Shown: positions 1 through 7,518, counted from the stretch's first letter. The stretch: 64,000 nucleotides of DNA from Neobacillus nitrireducens (GCF_030915405.1 NZ_CP133262.1:4046501-4110500), one strand, 5' to 3'. Notes: generated by a model not told the origin, from the sequence alone. Numbers and translations: made by a program.

Positions 1-2
1 TT

Positions 3-881
3 ATCAATGGAGCGAAAAACTGGTTTAAAATTCCCGGTGTGGGTACAATTCAACCGTCTGAGTTTGTTAAAATCTTCATTATTGTTGCGCTTGCTCGCTT
101 GATAGAGGATCATCATAATAAGCATCAGATAAAAACGATCCAAACAGATTTCTGGCTGCTAGTTAAGATGGGGGCCGTCACAATGGGGCCATTAGTTCTT
201 ATCATCAAGCAGGACTTAGGTACATCGTTAGTGTTTTTGGCTATTTTAATCGGAATGATTTTTATATCGGGAATATCATGGAAGCTGCTTGCACCATTGT
301 TTACATTTGGAATTGCGTTAATCGGAACGATTTTTTATTTTGTTTTATGGAAACCAGAATTACTTGCGAAGTACCTTGGGGTAGGGGAGTATCAACTCCG
401 TCGGATCTATTCATGGCTCGATCCCTATAGTTACCAAGGCTCTGATGCGTATCAGTTGACGAAATCGTTGCTTGCAATTGGATCCGGGCAAACGGGCGGT
501 AAGGGATTTGGTAACCGTGAAGTCTATTTGCCGGAGAGTCAAACCGACTTTATCTTTAGCGTGGTTGGCGAAGAATATGGCTTTATTGGGGCTAGTGTGC
601 TGATTAGTTTGTTTTTCTTGCTGATTTACCATATTACAAAGGTCGGAATGGAAACAAAGAATAATTTTTATACGTATATTTGTGTCGGCGTCATCAGCAT
701 GATCACCTTCCACGTCTTTCAGAACATCGGGATGACGATTGGCGTACTGCCAATTACAGGAATTCCTCTGCCTTTTATCAGTTACGGCGGTAGTGCCTTA
801 ATGGGGAATATGCTCGGACTCGGCTTAATCTTTTCCATTCGTTATCATTATAAAAAATACATGTTTTCAACAACGGCTTAA
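3..881 (+). CDS. RodA/FtsW/SpoVE-family SEDS glycosyltransferase, 3' part
   Basis: The reading frame is open from the left edge, so the true start lies outside the window; the in-frame GTG at 39 falls inside a conserved segment and is not a start. The visible C-terminal part has several hydrophobic helices. It also has the SEDS-family segments GTIQPSEF near its beginning, PESQTDFIFSVVGEE in the middle and PLPFISYGGS near the end. These proteins are membrane peptidoglycan polymerases acting with a class B penicillin-binding protein in elongation, division or spore cortex synthesis. Which paralogue this is cannot be told from the fragment. A hairpin with a T-run follows. Family assignment is sure; the specific role is open. 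Confidence 0.9.
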   Translation: MNGAKNWFKIPGVGTIQPSEFVKIFIIVALARLIEDHHNKHQIKTIQTDFWLLVKMGAVTMGPLVLIIKQDLGTSLVFLAILIGMIFISGISWKLLAPLFTFGIALIGTIFYFVLWKPELLAKYLGVGEYQLRRIYSWLDPYSYQGSDAYQLTKSLLAIGSGQTGGKGFGNREVYLPESQTDFIFSVVGEEYGFIGASVLISLFFLLIYHITKVGMETKNNFYTYICVGVISMITFHVFQNIGMTIGVLPITGIPLPFISYGGSALMGNMLGLGLIFSIRYHYKKYMFSTTA

Positions 882-895
882 TATAGAAGGTGGGT

Positions 896-927
896 AAAAA
901 GGGCGGCGCGGGTACGCTCTTTTTTTG
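896..927 (+). terminator. Rho-independent terminator after the SEDS gene
   Basis: AAAAAGGGCG and CGCTCTTTTT can pair (one G-U) around a nine-base loop, followed by a run of T, 15 bases after the stop codon. Confidence 0.6.
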
Positions 928-947
928 TTGCTGATGCTAATAAAGGA

Positions 948-1066
948 GTTTGGCGGAATAAATTAAGAAGTCGGCAGAATCCTGTCCAAGTTTGGCGGAA
1001 TAAACTTGGAAATCGGCGGAATCCCAGTCAAGTTTGGCGGAATAAATCATGAAGTTGGCGGAATCT
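948..1066. repeat. Six-unit intergenic array with exact 21-bp period
   Basis: The core GGCGG (GGCAG in unit 2) begins at 952, 973, 994, 1015, 1036 and 1057, an exact 21-bp spacing. Units alternate between a form ending GGCGGAATAAA (units 1, 3, 5) and a form ending GGCGGAATC (units 2, 4, 6), giving a 42-bp super-period. The array lies between two convergent genes and their terminators. No long open frame with a start and ribosome site covers it. A related array is at 26028-26125. Confidence 0.85.
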
Positions 1067-1083
1067 CCCGCTGGCCATAATGA

Positions 1084-1115
1084 AAAGAGCGAGGCCATGG
1101 CAAGCCTCGCTCTTT
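1084..1115 (-). terminator. Terminator of the siderophore-binding lipoprotein gene
   Basis: A perfect 12-bp inverted repeat (AAAGAGCGAGGC with GCCTCGCTCTTT, 8-base loop) lies downstream of the minus-strand gene ending at 1157. It carries short T tails on both strands, so it may act bidirectionally. Confidence 0.8.
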
Positions 1116-1156
1116 CTACTATAAAAAAACTGGGAAGGTTTTTTATAAAAATTTAC

Positions 1157-2140
1157 TTATTTCTTAAGTAATAGGTTCTTAAGGTCATCGAGCATAATAT
1201 TAGCGGACAGAACGCCGCCGGAAGTGTTCCAAGTTGCATCACTAACTTCATATACATGGCCGCTCTTAACGGCATTTAGGTTTTTCCAAAGTGGATCGTT
1301 TGTCCATTCTTTTGCAGTATCTAAGGCTGCTTGATCACCTGGTGGTGCATAGGTAAAGTAGAATAGAAGATCTCCATCCATTTGAGGAATAACTTCCTTA
1401 CCAACCTCTACAGCCAGTAAACCTAGCTTGTTATCTGGAGTAAAGAGTGCTTCCTGCTGGGCCGCACGTTTAAAGCCTAATTGATCGAAAAGTACTCCTG
1501 AAAAAGAATCCGTATAATAAATACGAGATTTTCCTGCCATGAAGCGTACGACAGAAACCTCTTGATTTACTTTATCTCCAAGTTCCGTTTTTAAATCCTC
1601 TACATGTTTATCGTAAGCACTTAACACTTCCGTTCCTTTTGCTTCAAGGTTCAACGCTTTAGCATACAATTTAAAGTTATCCTTCCAATCACCTCTTAGC
1701 GTCTCAGAAAAGACAGTTGGAGCAATCGCACTTAGTTGGTCATACACCTTTTCTTGGCGCAGTTTGTTACCGATAATTAAATCCGGCTTCAATGAGGCAA
1801 TTTTCTCCACATTTACTTCACTTTCAACCCCAACCACCTCTACGCCTTCCATTTCCGATTTAATATGTTCATACCAAGGATCTCCAAGCCAAGATTGGAC
1901 AGCACCAACTGGTTTCACACCTAAAGCTAGCAGTGCTTCCGTTCCTTCATTAGTAAGAATAACGACTTTTTTGGGAGTACCTTTAATAGTAGTCGATCCC
2001 ATTGCATGTTCTACTGTATACGATTTTTCACCGGTAGTTTTGGTTACCTGACCAGCTTTTTCTTCATTGCCTCCGCATGCAGCTAATAAGAAAATTGTAA
2101 TAACAGAAAAAAGAGTAAGTATGGTCTTGATTGCCTTCAT
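1157..2140 (-). CDS. Iron-siderophore ABC transporter substrate-binding lipoprotein
   Basis: A 327-residue lipoprotein of the FecB/FhuD periplasmic-binding (PF01497) type. The N-terminus is a lysine-led hydrophobic signal ending in the lipobox LAAC (Cys22). The mature part has the family pattern of a first beta strand (KKVVILTNEGTEALLALGVKPVGA) and a KIASLKPDLIIG segment. It would be anchored outside the membrane and deliver a ferric siderophore to the permease pair encoded divergently. Ribosome site AAGGGGG precedes the ATG. Expression should be iron-repressed: a Fur box covers its predicted transcription start. The arrangement resembles B. subtilis yfiY-yfiZ-yfhA with yusV. The siderophore itself cannot be read from sequence. 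Confidence 0.9.
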   Translation of the reverse strand: MKAIKTILTLFSVITIFLLAACGGNEEKAGQVTKTTGEKSYTVEHAMGSTTIKGTPKKVVILTNEGTEALLALGVKPVGAVQSWLGDPWYEHIKSEMEGVEVVGVESEVNVEKIASLKPDLIIGNKLRQEKVYDQLSAIAPTVFSETLRGDWKDNFKLYAKALNLEAKGTEVLSAYDKHVEDLKTELGDKVNQEVSVVRFMAGKSRIYYTDSFSGVLFDQLGFKRAAQQEALFTPDNKLGLLAVEVGKEVIPQMDGDLLFYFTYAPPGDQAALDTAKEWTNDPLWKNLNAVKSGHVYEVSDATWNTSGGVLSANIMLDDLKNLLLKK

Positions 2141-2171
2141 TGGTTATGTAGCCCCCTTAGCTAATTGTTAA

Positions 2172-2186
2172 TGATAATCATTTTCA
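2172..2186. promoter_or_regulatory. Fur box 1
   Basis: TGATAATCATTTTCA matches the Bacillus 7-1-7 Fur box (TGATAAT-N-ATTATCA) at all but one base. It overlaps the predicted transcription start of the minus-strand binding-protein gene, whose promoter reads TTGACA (2222-2227) and TATGAT (2198-2203) with an 18-base spacer on the minus strand. Confidence 0.85.
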
Positions 2187-2236
2187 ATGACAACCTAATC
2201 ATAAAATGACAAGTACCTTTATGTCAACGCTTTAAT

Positions 2237-2251
2237 TGAAAATGATTTTCA
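2237..2251. promoter_or_regulatory. Fur box 2
   Basis: TGAAAATGATTTTCA is a perfect inverted repeat and a close match to the 7-1-7 Fur box. It lies between the two divergent promoters, just upstream of the minus-strand -35 element. Confidence 0.8.
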
Positions 2252-2257
2252 AAGTCA

Positions 2258-2287
2258 TTGACAATAATTATCAATTGGAGATAGACT
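2258..2287 (+). promoter_or_regulatory. Promoter of the permease operon overlapping Fur box 3
   Basis: TTGACA (2258-2263), an 18-base spacer and TAGACT (2282-2287) form a sigma-A promoter. Fur box 3, TGACAATAATTATCA (2259-2273), covers the -35 element, so iron-loaded Fur would block polymerase. Confidence 0.75.
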
Positions 2288-2331
2288 TAAATTAATTAAA
2301 ACTATTAAAAGGGTAGAAAGGTTACCATAAT

Positions 2332-3336
2332 ATGCTCTTAAAAAGTACTTCATTAAAATGGATGGGATTCATAATTGCCATAATAATGATGGTATTATCC
2401 ATGTGTGCCAGTGTTATTTATGGTTACACCGATACCAGCTGGCAGACCGCTGTTGAAGCCTTTACAAATGATAATGGATCCAATGAACATATCATTATTC
2501 AAACCGTAAGACTGCCGAGAGCGTTAATCGCTTCAGCCGTTGGCGCTAGTCTCGCCATTGCCGGTGTCCTCATGCAAACCTTAACGAAAAATCCACTCGC
2601 ATCGCCAGGAATCTTTGGGATCAATGCCGGTGGCGGGTTTGCCGTTGTCGTTGCAATGACTGTGTTTTCTGTAAATAGTTTACAAGCGTTTAGCATGCTT
2701 GCTTTTATAGGAGCGGCAGTTGCAGCGATAAGTGTTTACGGCATTGGCTCATTTGGCCGAGAAGGTCTAACGCCCATGAAACTAACCTTAGCAGGGGCAG
2801 CGATGTCAGCGATGTTTTCTTCCTTTACTCAAGGTTTGCTTGTTTTGGATGAGGTCATGCTTGATCAGGTGTTGTTTTGGCTAGCAGGCTCTGTTCAAGG
2901 CAGAAAATTAGAGACGCTTGTATCAGTTTTACCTTATATTGGGATAGGTTGGATTGGTGCCGTGTTAATTGCCGGCAAAATGAATATCCTGTCCATGGGG
3001 GAAGATGTTGCCAAAGGGCTTGGTTTAAACACCGGACTGATCAAAATTGCGATTGGTATCCTAGTGATTTTATTAGCGGGTGGTTCCGTCGCAGTCGCTG
3101 GTCCAATTGGATTTGTCGGCATTGTTGTCCCTCATTTATCGAGATCGATTGTCGGCATTGATCATCGTTGGGTCATTCCATTTTCAGGTGTGCTAGGGGC
3201 AATCCTATTAATCGCTGCAGATATCGCTGCACGATACATGTTCATGCCATCTGAGGTGCCGGTTGGTGTGATGACAGCTATCATTGGAACTCCATTCTTT
3301 ATTTACATTGCAAGAAGGGGGTTCAATGGAAGATGA
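2332..3336 (+). CDS. FecCD-family siderophore permease subunit 1
   Basis: A 334-residue, highly hydrophobic protein of the BtuC/FecCD permease family (B. subtilis YfiZ type). Visible signatures are TVRLPRALIASAVGASLAIAG after the first helix, the NPLASPGIFGINAG segment and the coupling-helix motif AGPIGFVGIVVPH near residue 260. The C-terminal RRGFNGR ends four bases inside the next gene. It should form the inner-membrane channel with the second permease and the ATPase. The ATG follows GGGTAGAAAGG. Promoter and Fur control are described at 2258-2287. Confidence 0.92.
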   Translation: MLLKSTSLKWMGFIIAIIMMVLSMCASVIYGYTDTSWQTAVEAFTNDNGSNEHIIIQTVRLPRALIASAVGASLAIAGVLMQTLTKNPLASPGIFGINAGGGFAVVVAMTVFSVNSLQAFSMLAFIGAAVAAISVYGIGSFGREGLTPMKLTLAGAAMSAMFSSFTQGLLVLDEVMLDQVLFWLAGSVQGRKLETLVSVLPYIGIGWIGAVLIAGKMNILSMGEDVAKGLGLNTGLIKIAIGILVILLAGGSVAVAGPIGFVGIVVPHLSRSIVGIDHRWVIPFSGVLGAILLIAADIAARYMFMPSEVPVGVMTAIIGTPFFIYIARRGFNGR

Positions 3337-4388
3337 TTAAATATAAAAATTTCCGTCTATTTAATGGCCGATTATCCTTTTTATTGGATCGAAAAGCTAC
3401 TTTAACCCTCACCGTCCTTCTTGTAGTTACTTTCCTTGTTTTTGTCGTAAGCACGGGAAGCGGTGAAATGAAAATTAACCCGCTCACTGTAGTAAAAGTA
3501 TTATTTGGCGGCGGTCCTGAGATAGAAAAGCTGATTATTACATCCTTTCGCCTCCCAAGAATTATTGTGGCTTTAATGGTGGGTATATCTTTAGCGATTG
3601 CCGGTGGTATTTTACAAGGTATGATTCGCAATCCACTTGCTTCTCCGGATGTATTAGGGATTACCGGGGGAGCAGCAGCAGCCGTTGTTAGTTTCTTAGC
3701 GATTTTTAGTGATAAAAATCATTCCTTAACGGTTAGTATTGCTTGGCTGCCATTAGCAGCTTTTATAGGTGCAACAGTGGTCGGATTTATAGTTTATTTC
3801 CTTGCTTGGAAAAATGGAGTGTCACCAATCAGGCTGGTGCTGATTGGGATCGGGATTTCCACTTTAATGCAAGCAATCACCACATTAACGATGGTTATGG
3901 GGCCGATATATCAGGCGAGCCAAGCAAATATCTGGATTACAGGAACTGTTTACGGATCCAATTGGAAAAATGTAGCCATTCTTGTCCCGTGGACGGTTAT
4001 CTTCGTGATTATTGCGTTGGCAGTGGCGCGTACAATTAATATTCAAGAGCTTGGTGATGAGGTGGCGACAGGATTAGGCGGTAAGGTCCAAAAACAGCGT
4101 TTTCTCTTATTAATGATTAGCACCGCCTTGATTGGTGGTTCCGTTGCCTTTGCGGGTGGGATCGGCTTTGTCGGCTTAATGGCACCGCATATGGCGAGAC
4201 GTTTGGTTGGTTCCTCGTTCGGAGCACTACTTCCGACGAGCGCCTTAATCGGTGGCATTCTTGTCATGATTGCCGACTTAATTGGTAGAACCCTGTTTTC
4301 ACCATTAGAGGTTCCAGCTGGTGTGTTCACTGCTGGGATTGGGGCACCATACTTTATTTACTTACTGTTTAAAACCAGAAATTCATAA
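3333..4388 (+). CDS. FecCD-family siderophore permease subunit 2
   Basis: A 351-residue second FecCD permease whose ATGA overlaps the stop of the first by four bases, indicating translational coupling. It shares the family signatures: SFRLPRIIVALMVGISLAIAG, NPLASPDVLGITGGA and AGGIGFVGLMAPHMARR, with about nine to ten hydrophobic helices. It is close to the B. subtilis YfhA type and pairs with the preceding subunit as a heterodimeric channel. The next gene starts 12 bases later. Confidence 0.92.
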   Translation: MIKYKNFRLFNGRLSFLLDRKATLTLTVLLVVTFLVFVVSTGSGEMKINPLTVVKVLFGGGPEIEKLIITSFRLPRIIVALMVGISLAIAGGILQGMIRNPLASPDVLGITGGAAAAVVSFLAIFSDKNHSLTVSIAWLPLAAFIGATVVGFIVYFLAWKNGVSPIRLVLIGIGISTLMQAITTLTMVMGPIYQASQANIWITGTVYGSNWKNVAILVPWTVIFVIIALAVARTINIQELGDEVATGLGGKVQKQRFLLLMISTALIGGSVAFAGGIGFVGLMAPHMARRLVGSSFGALLPTSALIGGILVMIADLIGRTLFSPLEVPAGVFTAGIGAPYFIYLLFKTRNS

Positions 4389-4400
4389 AAGGAGCTGGCA

Positions 4401-5225
4401 TTGATGATGAATGCGATTGAAACGAGGAATTTATCACTTTCCTATGGAGAAACTCTCATAATTAATGAATTAGATTTGAAGATTCCCAAAGGTGAAGTCA
4501 CCGTGTTTATTGGTGGAAATGGCTGCGGAAAATCAACGCTGCTTCGTTCAATCGCTCGTCTGTTGAAGCCAAAGTCTGGTGCTGTTTTGCTTGAAGGGAA
4601 GGCCATTGCCAAGCAGTCCACAAAGGAAATTGCTCAAAAAATGGCGATTTTACCACAGTCGCCTTCAGCGCCGGAAGGATTAACGGTCCTTCAGCTCGTT
4701 AAACAAGGCCGCTATCCGCATCAAACATGGTTAAAGCAATGGTCTGAGGAAGATGAGAAAAAGGTCAATGACGCCCTTAAAGCAACACGATTAGAGGACC
4801 TGAAAGAAAGAACGGTTGATTCGCTATCGGGCGGGCAGAGGCAGCGAGCCTGGATTGCGATGACACTGGCTCAAGATACAGATATTATCCTCCTTGATGA
4901 ACCAACCACTTACCTGGACATGACCCATCAAATCGAAATCCTTGATTTGCTGTTTGAATTGAATGAAATGAAAAGGCGAACCGTTGTCATGGTGCTTCAT
5001 GATCTTAATTTAGCTTGCCGTTATGCTCATAATGTGGTGGCCATCAAAGATCAGAAGGTATATGACCAAGGGAAACCAGAGTACGTCATCAACCACAGCC
5101 TTGTTAAAAACGTGTTTGGCATGGATTGTGAAGTAACAGTAGACCCACTATTTGGGACACCACTCTGCATTCCTTATGGAAAGGGCAGATGTATCCTTAA
5201 CAAGGCGGTTGCGATGAATGGATAA
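4401..5225 (+). CDS. yusV: Siderophore ABC transporter ATP-binding protein
   Basis: A 274-residue FecE/FepC-type ATPase. Walker A GGNGCGKST is at about residues 38-46, the signature LSGGQRQ near 142, Walker B IILLDEPTTYLD near 162 and the switch histidine in VLHDLNLA. It energises the two preceding permeases. It starts ATGATG after AAAGGAGCTGG; the second ATG is equally possible. The 3' end overlaps the next gene by eight bases. The name follows the B. subtilis neighbour pair yusV-yusU, which is also adjacent here. Confidence 0.9.
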   Translation: MMMNAIETRNLSLSYGETLIINELDLKIPKGEVTVFIGGNGCGKSTLLRSIARLLKPKSGAVLLEGKAIAKQSTKEIAQKMAILPQSPSAPEGLTVLQLVKQGRYPHQTWLKQWSEEDEKKVNDALKATRLEDLKERTVDSLSGGQRQRAWIAMTLAQDTDIILLDEPTTYLDMTHQIEILDLLFELNEMKRRTVVMVLHDLNLACRYAHNVVAIKDQKVYDQGKPEYVINHSLVKNVFGMDCEVTVDPLFGTPLCIPYGKGRCILNKAVAMNG

Positions 5226-5997
5226 ATTTTTAGCAGAATTTCAATTGAAGAAATATCGATTTAATCCAAGCTTAGAGCATTCATTCAATGTGGCTAATCT
5301 CTTAGATGAATCATTCCTCAAAGACTTTTTGAAGAAATTATCTGTTACGATTGGGGCCCCTTCTGAAAAGGTAGCCGCTTCAATTTTTATTAAACGCTAT
5401 GCGTTTTTAGCCGTGATGTCCCTTTATACGATGACGGCCTTTAATAAAAGGCTAAATTTGTCGTTGGAAAATGTAAAAATGGAATTAGCTAAACAGGGGA
5501 AAGATTGGCTGCCCGGGATTTCATTAAAGGATGCCACAGTTCAGGACTGGGATGGAAACGACCGCTCCCAATGGTGTGCGGGCATTTTAAAAGATCTGTT
5601 TGCAAATAACCTTTATCCACTAATCTCCCAACTGGAAAAAACCGTCGGTATTTCGAAGTTAATCCTGTGGGAAAATATTGCTGTCTATCTATTTTGGCTC
5701 TATGAAACCGAGCTAAAAGGTTATCATCAGGCTGCAGAGGATTTCCACTCCTTAATTTCTGAAGCGGAAGGAAAGTTGTTTGGCCATTATAACTTAAATC
5801 CTCTGCAAAAGTACTTTGCAGAAAAGACGTATTTGGAAGAATGGGATGCAGAGGTAAGAGTCAGAAAGACTTGTTGTTTTACCTACCAGTTGCCGGCAGG
5901 AAAGCGATGCAAAACCTGCCCATGTACCCAAATTATGAAGGACAGGAGGTGTCATGATGGAGAAAACATTTGCGAAGCAGTTCGAAGCTTTGCTTGA
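5218..5997 (+). CDS. FhuF-like ferric-siderophore reductase
   Basis: A 259-residue protein with the C-terminal cysteine pattern Cys-Cys-X10-Cys-X2-Cys (CCFTYQLPAGKRCKTC), as in the [2Fe-2S] site of the FhuF ferric-iron reductase family. The N-terminal two thirds resemble the IucA/IucC C-terminal/FhuF helical fold. The likely role is cytosolic reduction of Fe(III)-siderophore to release iron after import by the upstream transporter. It overlaps the ATPase gene by eight bases and the next gene by about 40, so it is firmly inside the operon. Substrate specificity is unknown. Confidence 0.8.
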   Translation: MDKFLAEFQLKKYRFNPSLEHSFNVANLLDESFLKDFLKKLSVTIGAPSEKVAASIFIKRYAFLAVMSLYTMTAFNKRLNLSLENVKMELAKQGKDWLPGISLKDATVQDWDGNDRSQWCAGILKDLFANNLYPLISQLEKTVGISKLILWENIAVYLFWLYETELKGYHQAAEDFHSLISEAEGKLFGHYNLNPLQKYFAEKTYLEEWDAEVRVRKTCCFTYQLPAGKRCKTCPCTQIMKDRRCHDGENICEAVRSFA

Positions 5998-6208
5998 AAA
6001 ATATAGTGAACTATTGGTTGGCGAAGCCACCGATGAGACGAGGGAGAAGGTAAAGATGTGGGCTTTGTATACCCATATTGCCAAGTCGATGCCTGCATTA
6101 ACTAAGCATTGGAATGGGCTCTATCCAGATGCAAAGGAAGAAATGAAGCAAATCATTAATGAAATTAAAGTGCTGAACGAACAGCATCGCTCCTCTTCTC
6201 AAAAATAA
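5957..6208 (+). CDS. yusU: YusU-like DUF2573 protein
   Basis: A small acidic, helical protein of 83 residues that matches the YusU/DUF2573 family by length, its position beside the YusV-type ATPase and its text (KQFEALLEKYSELLVGEAT). No catalytic motif or membrane segment is visible. AGGAGGT at about 5944-5950 fits either the ATG at 5954 or the one at 5957; the second has better spacing. The start lies within the reductase gene, implying coupling. Function is unknown. Confidence 0.7.
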   Translation: MEKTFAKQFEALLEKYSELLVGEATDETREKVKMWALYTHIAKSMPALTKHWNGLYPDAKEEMKQIINEIKVLNEQHRSSSQK

Positions 6209-6216
6209 GTACATAC

Positions 6217-6248
6217 AAAAACCGGAAGCACTAGGCTTCCGGTTTTTT
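6217..6248. terminator. Bidirectional terminator after the iron operon
   Basis: AAAAACCGGAAG and CTTCCGGTTTTTT form a perfect stem with T-runs on both strands. It is placed between the convergent iron operon and coat-protein genes. Confidence 0.9.
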
Positions 6249-6251
6249 CCA

Positions 6252-6599
6252 TTATTGAAGGGTGCTGCCCGATGGAAGCTGGTTCGTATACCCTTGAAAC
6301 TGCTGGTAGGACTGCTGCAGCTTTTGCTGGTCCGCGGCTTCGATAGTATACCAGCCCTTTTTAAACATCAAATCATAAAGTTCACGCTGGCAGTTTTGTG
6401 TTTCGGAAAAGATTTTCACAATGTCTTGATACAATCCTTCGTGACTGGCTTCATGCATAGGCTGAGTATATGCCGTTGTTAAATATTTTTCCGTTGCCAA
6501 TAGATCATTAATAAAATCCCGATCATTCATTTGCGGGGTTTTTGGTACTTGGGTCTCAGGGTTTTTAATCTTTTGCTGTTGACTTTGATTTTGGTTCAT
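6252..6599 (-). CDS. CotF-family spore coat protein
   Basis: A 115-residue Coat F-type (PF07875) protein. It has a glutamine-rich N-terminus followed by the family core MNDRDFINDLLATEKYLTT and a helix pair ending in FKKGWYTIEAADQQKL. Such proteins are small four-helix, ferritin-like coat components. AAGGAGGAGAG precedes the ATG. It lies downstream of another coat-type gene, with a dispersed repeat between them. The exact B. subtilis counterpart is uncertain. Confidence 0.8.
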   Translation of the reverse strand: MNQNQSQQQKIKNPETQVPKTPQMNDRDFINDLLATEKYLTTAYTQPMHEASHEGLYQDIVKIFSETQNCQRELYDLMFKKGWYTIEAADQQKLQQSYQQFQGYTNQLPSGSTLQ

Positions 6600-6620
6600 G
6601 TCATTCTCTCCTCCTTAATA

Positions 6621-6770
6621 TTGTCTAGCTCCAGCTCCCAGCGGCTAGTGTCCTTCGCTCTCCGCCCTACGATAAGTCAACATCGAATCGCTGACGCTCT
6701 CCGTGTTTCCTTTATCTCAGTTGGAGCGCTCCAGGCCATACGCCGCTAAACGGTCGCTTCCGCTTTTCGG
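6621..6770 (-). repeat. Dispersed 3'-UTR repeat, full copy 1
   Basis: This roughly 150-bp element abuts the stop codon of the minus-strand gene at 6771. A second full copy at 34267-34412 is nearly identical over most of its length. Both contain the perfect palindrome TGGAGCGCTCCA. In the RNA sense, an early AGCGGC can pair with a late GCCGCT, closing a long-range stem. It lies just upstream of the ribosome site of the next coat gene. Confidence 0.85.
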
Positions 6771-7094
6771 TTATTGCATATTATTCAAGGGTTGCTGCTG
6801 GTTGGCATGTTGACCGAGGTGGCCTAGGATCTGTTGATAGTGTTGCTGGTGCATTTGGCAAACTTTTTCCGCTGCGGCTCTAATTTCAGGGTCCTGACAT
6901 TGCCCGGCAAAAAAGTGTGCTTTCTTCGCAGACAGCAAGTTCCACGACATCATATCGGTTAAATAAAGAGCATCCTTTGTTGATACGACTCCGGGAGGTT
7001 CTTGCATCCTCATTTGCTGATTTTGCATGTTCATATTATTCTGTTGACTTTGCATGTTATTCATATTGGGCATATTCATATTTTGTTGCTGCAT
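6771..7094 (-). CDS. Spore coat protein, YusN-like
   Basis: A 107-residue protein. It has a low-complexity Met/Asn/Gln N-terminus (about 30 residues) and then a conserved helical core (PPGVVSTKDALYLTDMMSW, AKKAHFFAGQC, HQQHYQQILGHL). This looks like the CotF-like coat proteins encoded near fadNAE in bacilli (YusN in B. subtilis, from memory). The core resembles a compact helical bundle; no signal peptide is seen. AGGAGGG precedes the ATG. Spore coat assignment is by family resemblance. Confidence 0.7.
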   Translation of the reverse strand: MQQQNMNMPNMNNMQSQQNNMNMQNQQMRMQEPPGVVSTKDALYLTDMMSWNLLSAKKAHFFAGQCQDPEIRAAAEKVCQMHQQHYQQILGHLGQHANQQQPLNNMQ

Positions 7095-7168
7095 AATAAC
7101 CCTCCTAATTCAATGTAATCTTTACGACTTTATGGTCTCTCAAACAGGAACTTTTATGCAAAAAGAGA

Positions 7169-7193
7169 AACAGGCTGATGTGCTCAGCCTGTT
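7169..7193 (-). terminator. Terminator of the YuzL-like gene
   Basis: A perfect 10-bp stem (AACAGGCTGA with TCAGCCTGTT, 5-base loop) is followed on the minus strand by TTCTCTTTTT. Confidence 0.85.
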
Positions 7194-7197
7194 ATCT

Positions 7198-7332
7198 TCA
7201 TCCTCTTTTAAACTGATTATTCTGGCTGTTCTTTTTATCAACGTGCGCTTCCTCGTTGCCCGGACCGCCATTGCCCTTCACACTTGCCGCACTAACGCCC
7301 GCTTTTGAAGGATCCTTTTTCATTTTCGCCAT
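7198..7332 (-). CDS. yuzL: YuzL-like small protein, 44 residues
   Basis: A small gene reading MAKMKKDPSKAGVSAASVKG, then NGGPGNEEAHVDKKNSQNNQ and FKRG. A clear GAGGTGA ribosome site lies six bases before the ATG and a strong terminator follows the stop. It is basic, hydrophilic and probably disordered, like small acid-soluble spore or YuzL-type proteins. The position between fadN and yusN-like genes is where I recall yuzL in B. subtilis. Whether it is a spore protein is inference. Confidence 0.7.
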   Translation of the reverse strand: MAKMKKDPSKAGVSAASVKGNGGPGNEEAHVDKKNSQNNQFKRG

Positions 7333-7423
7333 TGTTATCACCTCAAGAAATAGGATGCCCTTTTAAAGATAAATATTTTAAAATTTATTTTTCAAAAAAA
7401 TTTAAAAATTCCACAGTTAATCA

Positions 7424-7452
7424 TTGCACAAATTTTCTAAATATTCTATAGT
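7424..7452 (+). promoter_or_regulatory. fadNAE promoter
   Basis: TTGCAC (7424-7429), a 17-base spacer and TATAGT (7447-7452). Transcription would begin near 7459, leaving a leader of about 78 bases that contains the FadR operator. Confidence 0.75.
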
Positions 7453-7500
7453 AGTTAGTAACGAGACTCATTCAATTGTGAAATTTTTTTGAATAAAAAA

Positions 7501-7518
7501 TGAATGAGTGTTCATTCA
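7501..7518. promoter_or_regulatory. FadR operator
   Basis: TGAATGAGTGTTCATTCA is an inverted repeat with seven-base arms TGAATGA/TCATTCA (one G-T variation centrally), matching the TGAATGA-N4-TCATTCA operator of the Bacillus TetR-type repressor FadR. A looser half-like CTCATTCA lies upstream at 7467-7474. The operator is in the transcribed leader, just before the fadN ribosome site. Long-chain acyl-CoA would relieve repression. Confidence 0.85.

Noticed and set aside
948-1066. CRISPR array
   Set aside because: Repeat cores are only about 10 bases with 11-base linkers, far shorter than CRISPR repeats and spacers, and no cas genes are nearby.
6621-6770. T-box, tRNA or known riboswitch
   Set aside because: It lies 3' of genes in RNA sense, lacks a specifier loop/T-box sequence, cloverleaf or any aptamer core I recognise.
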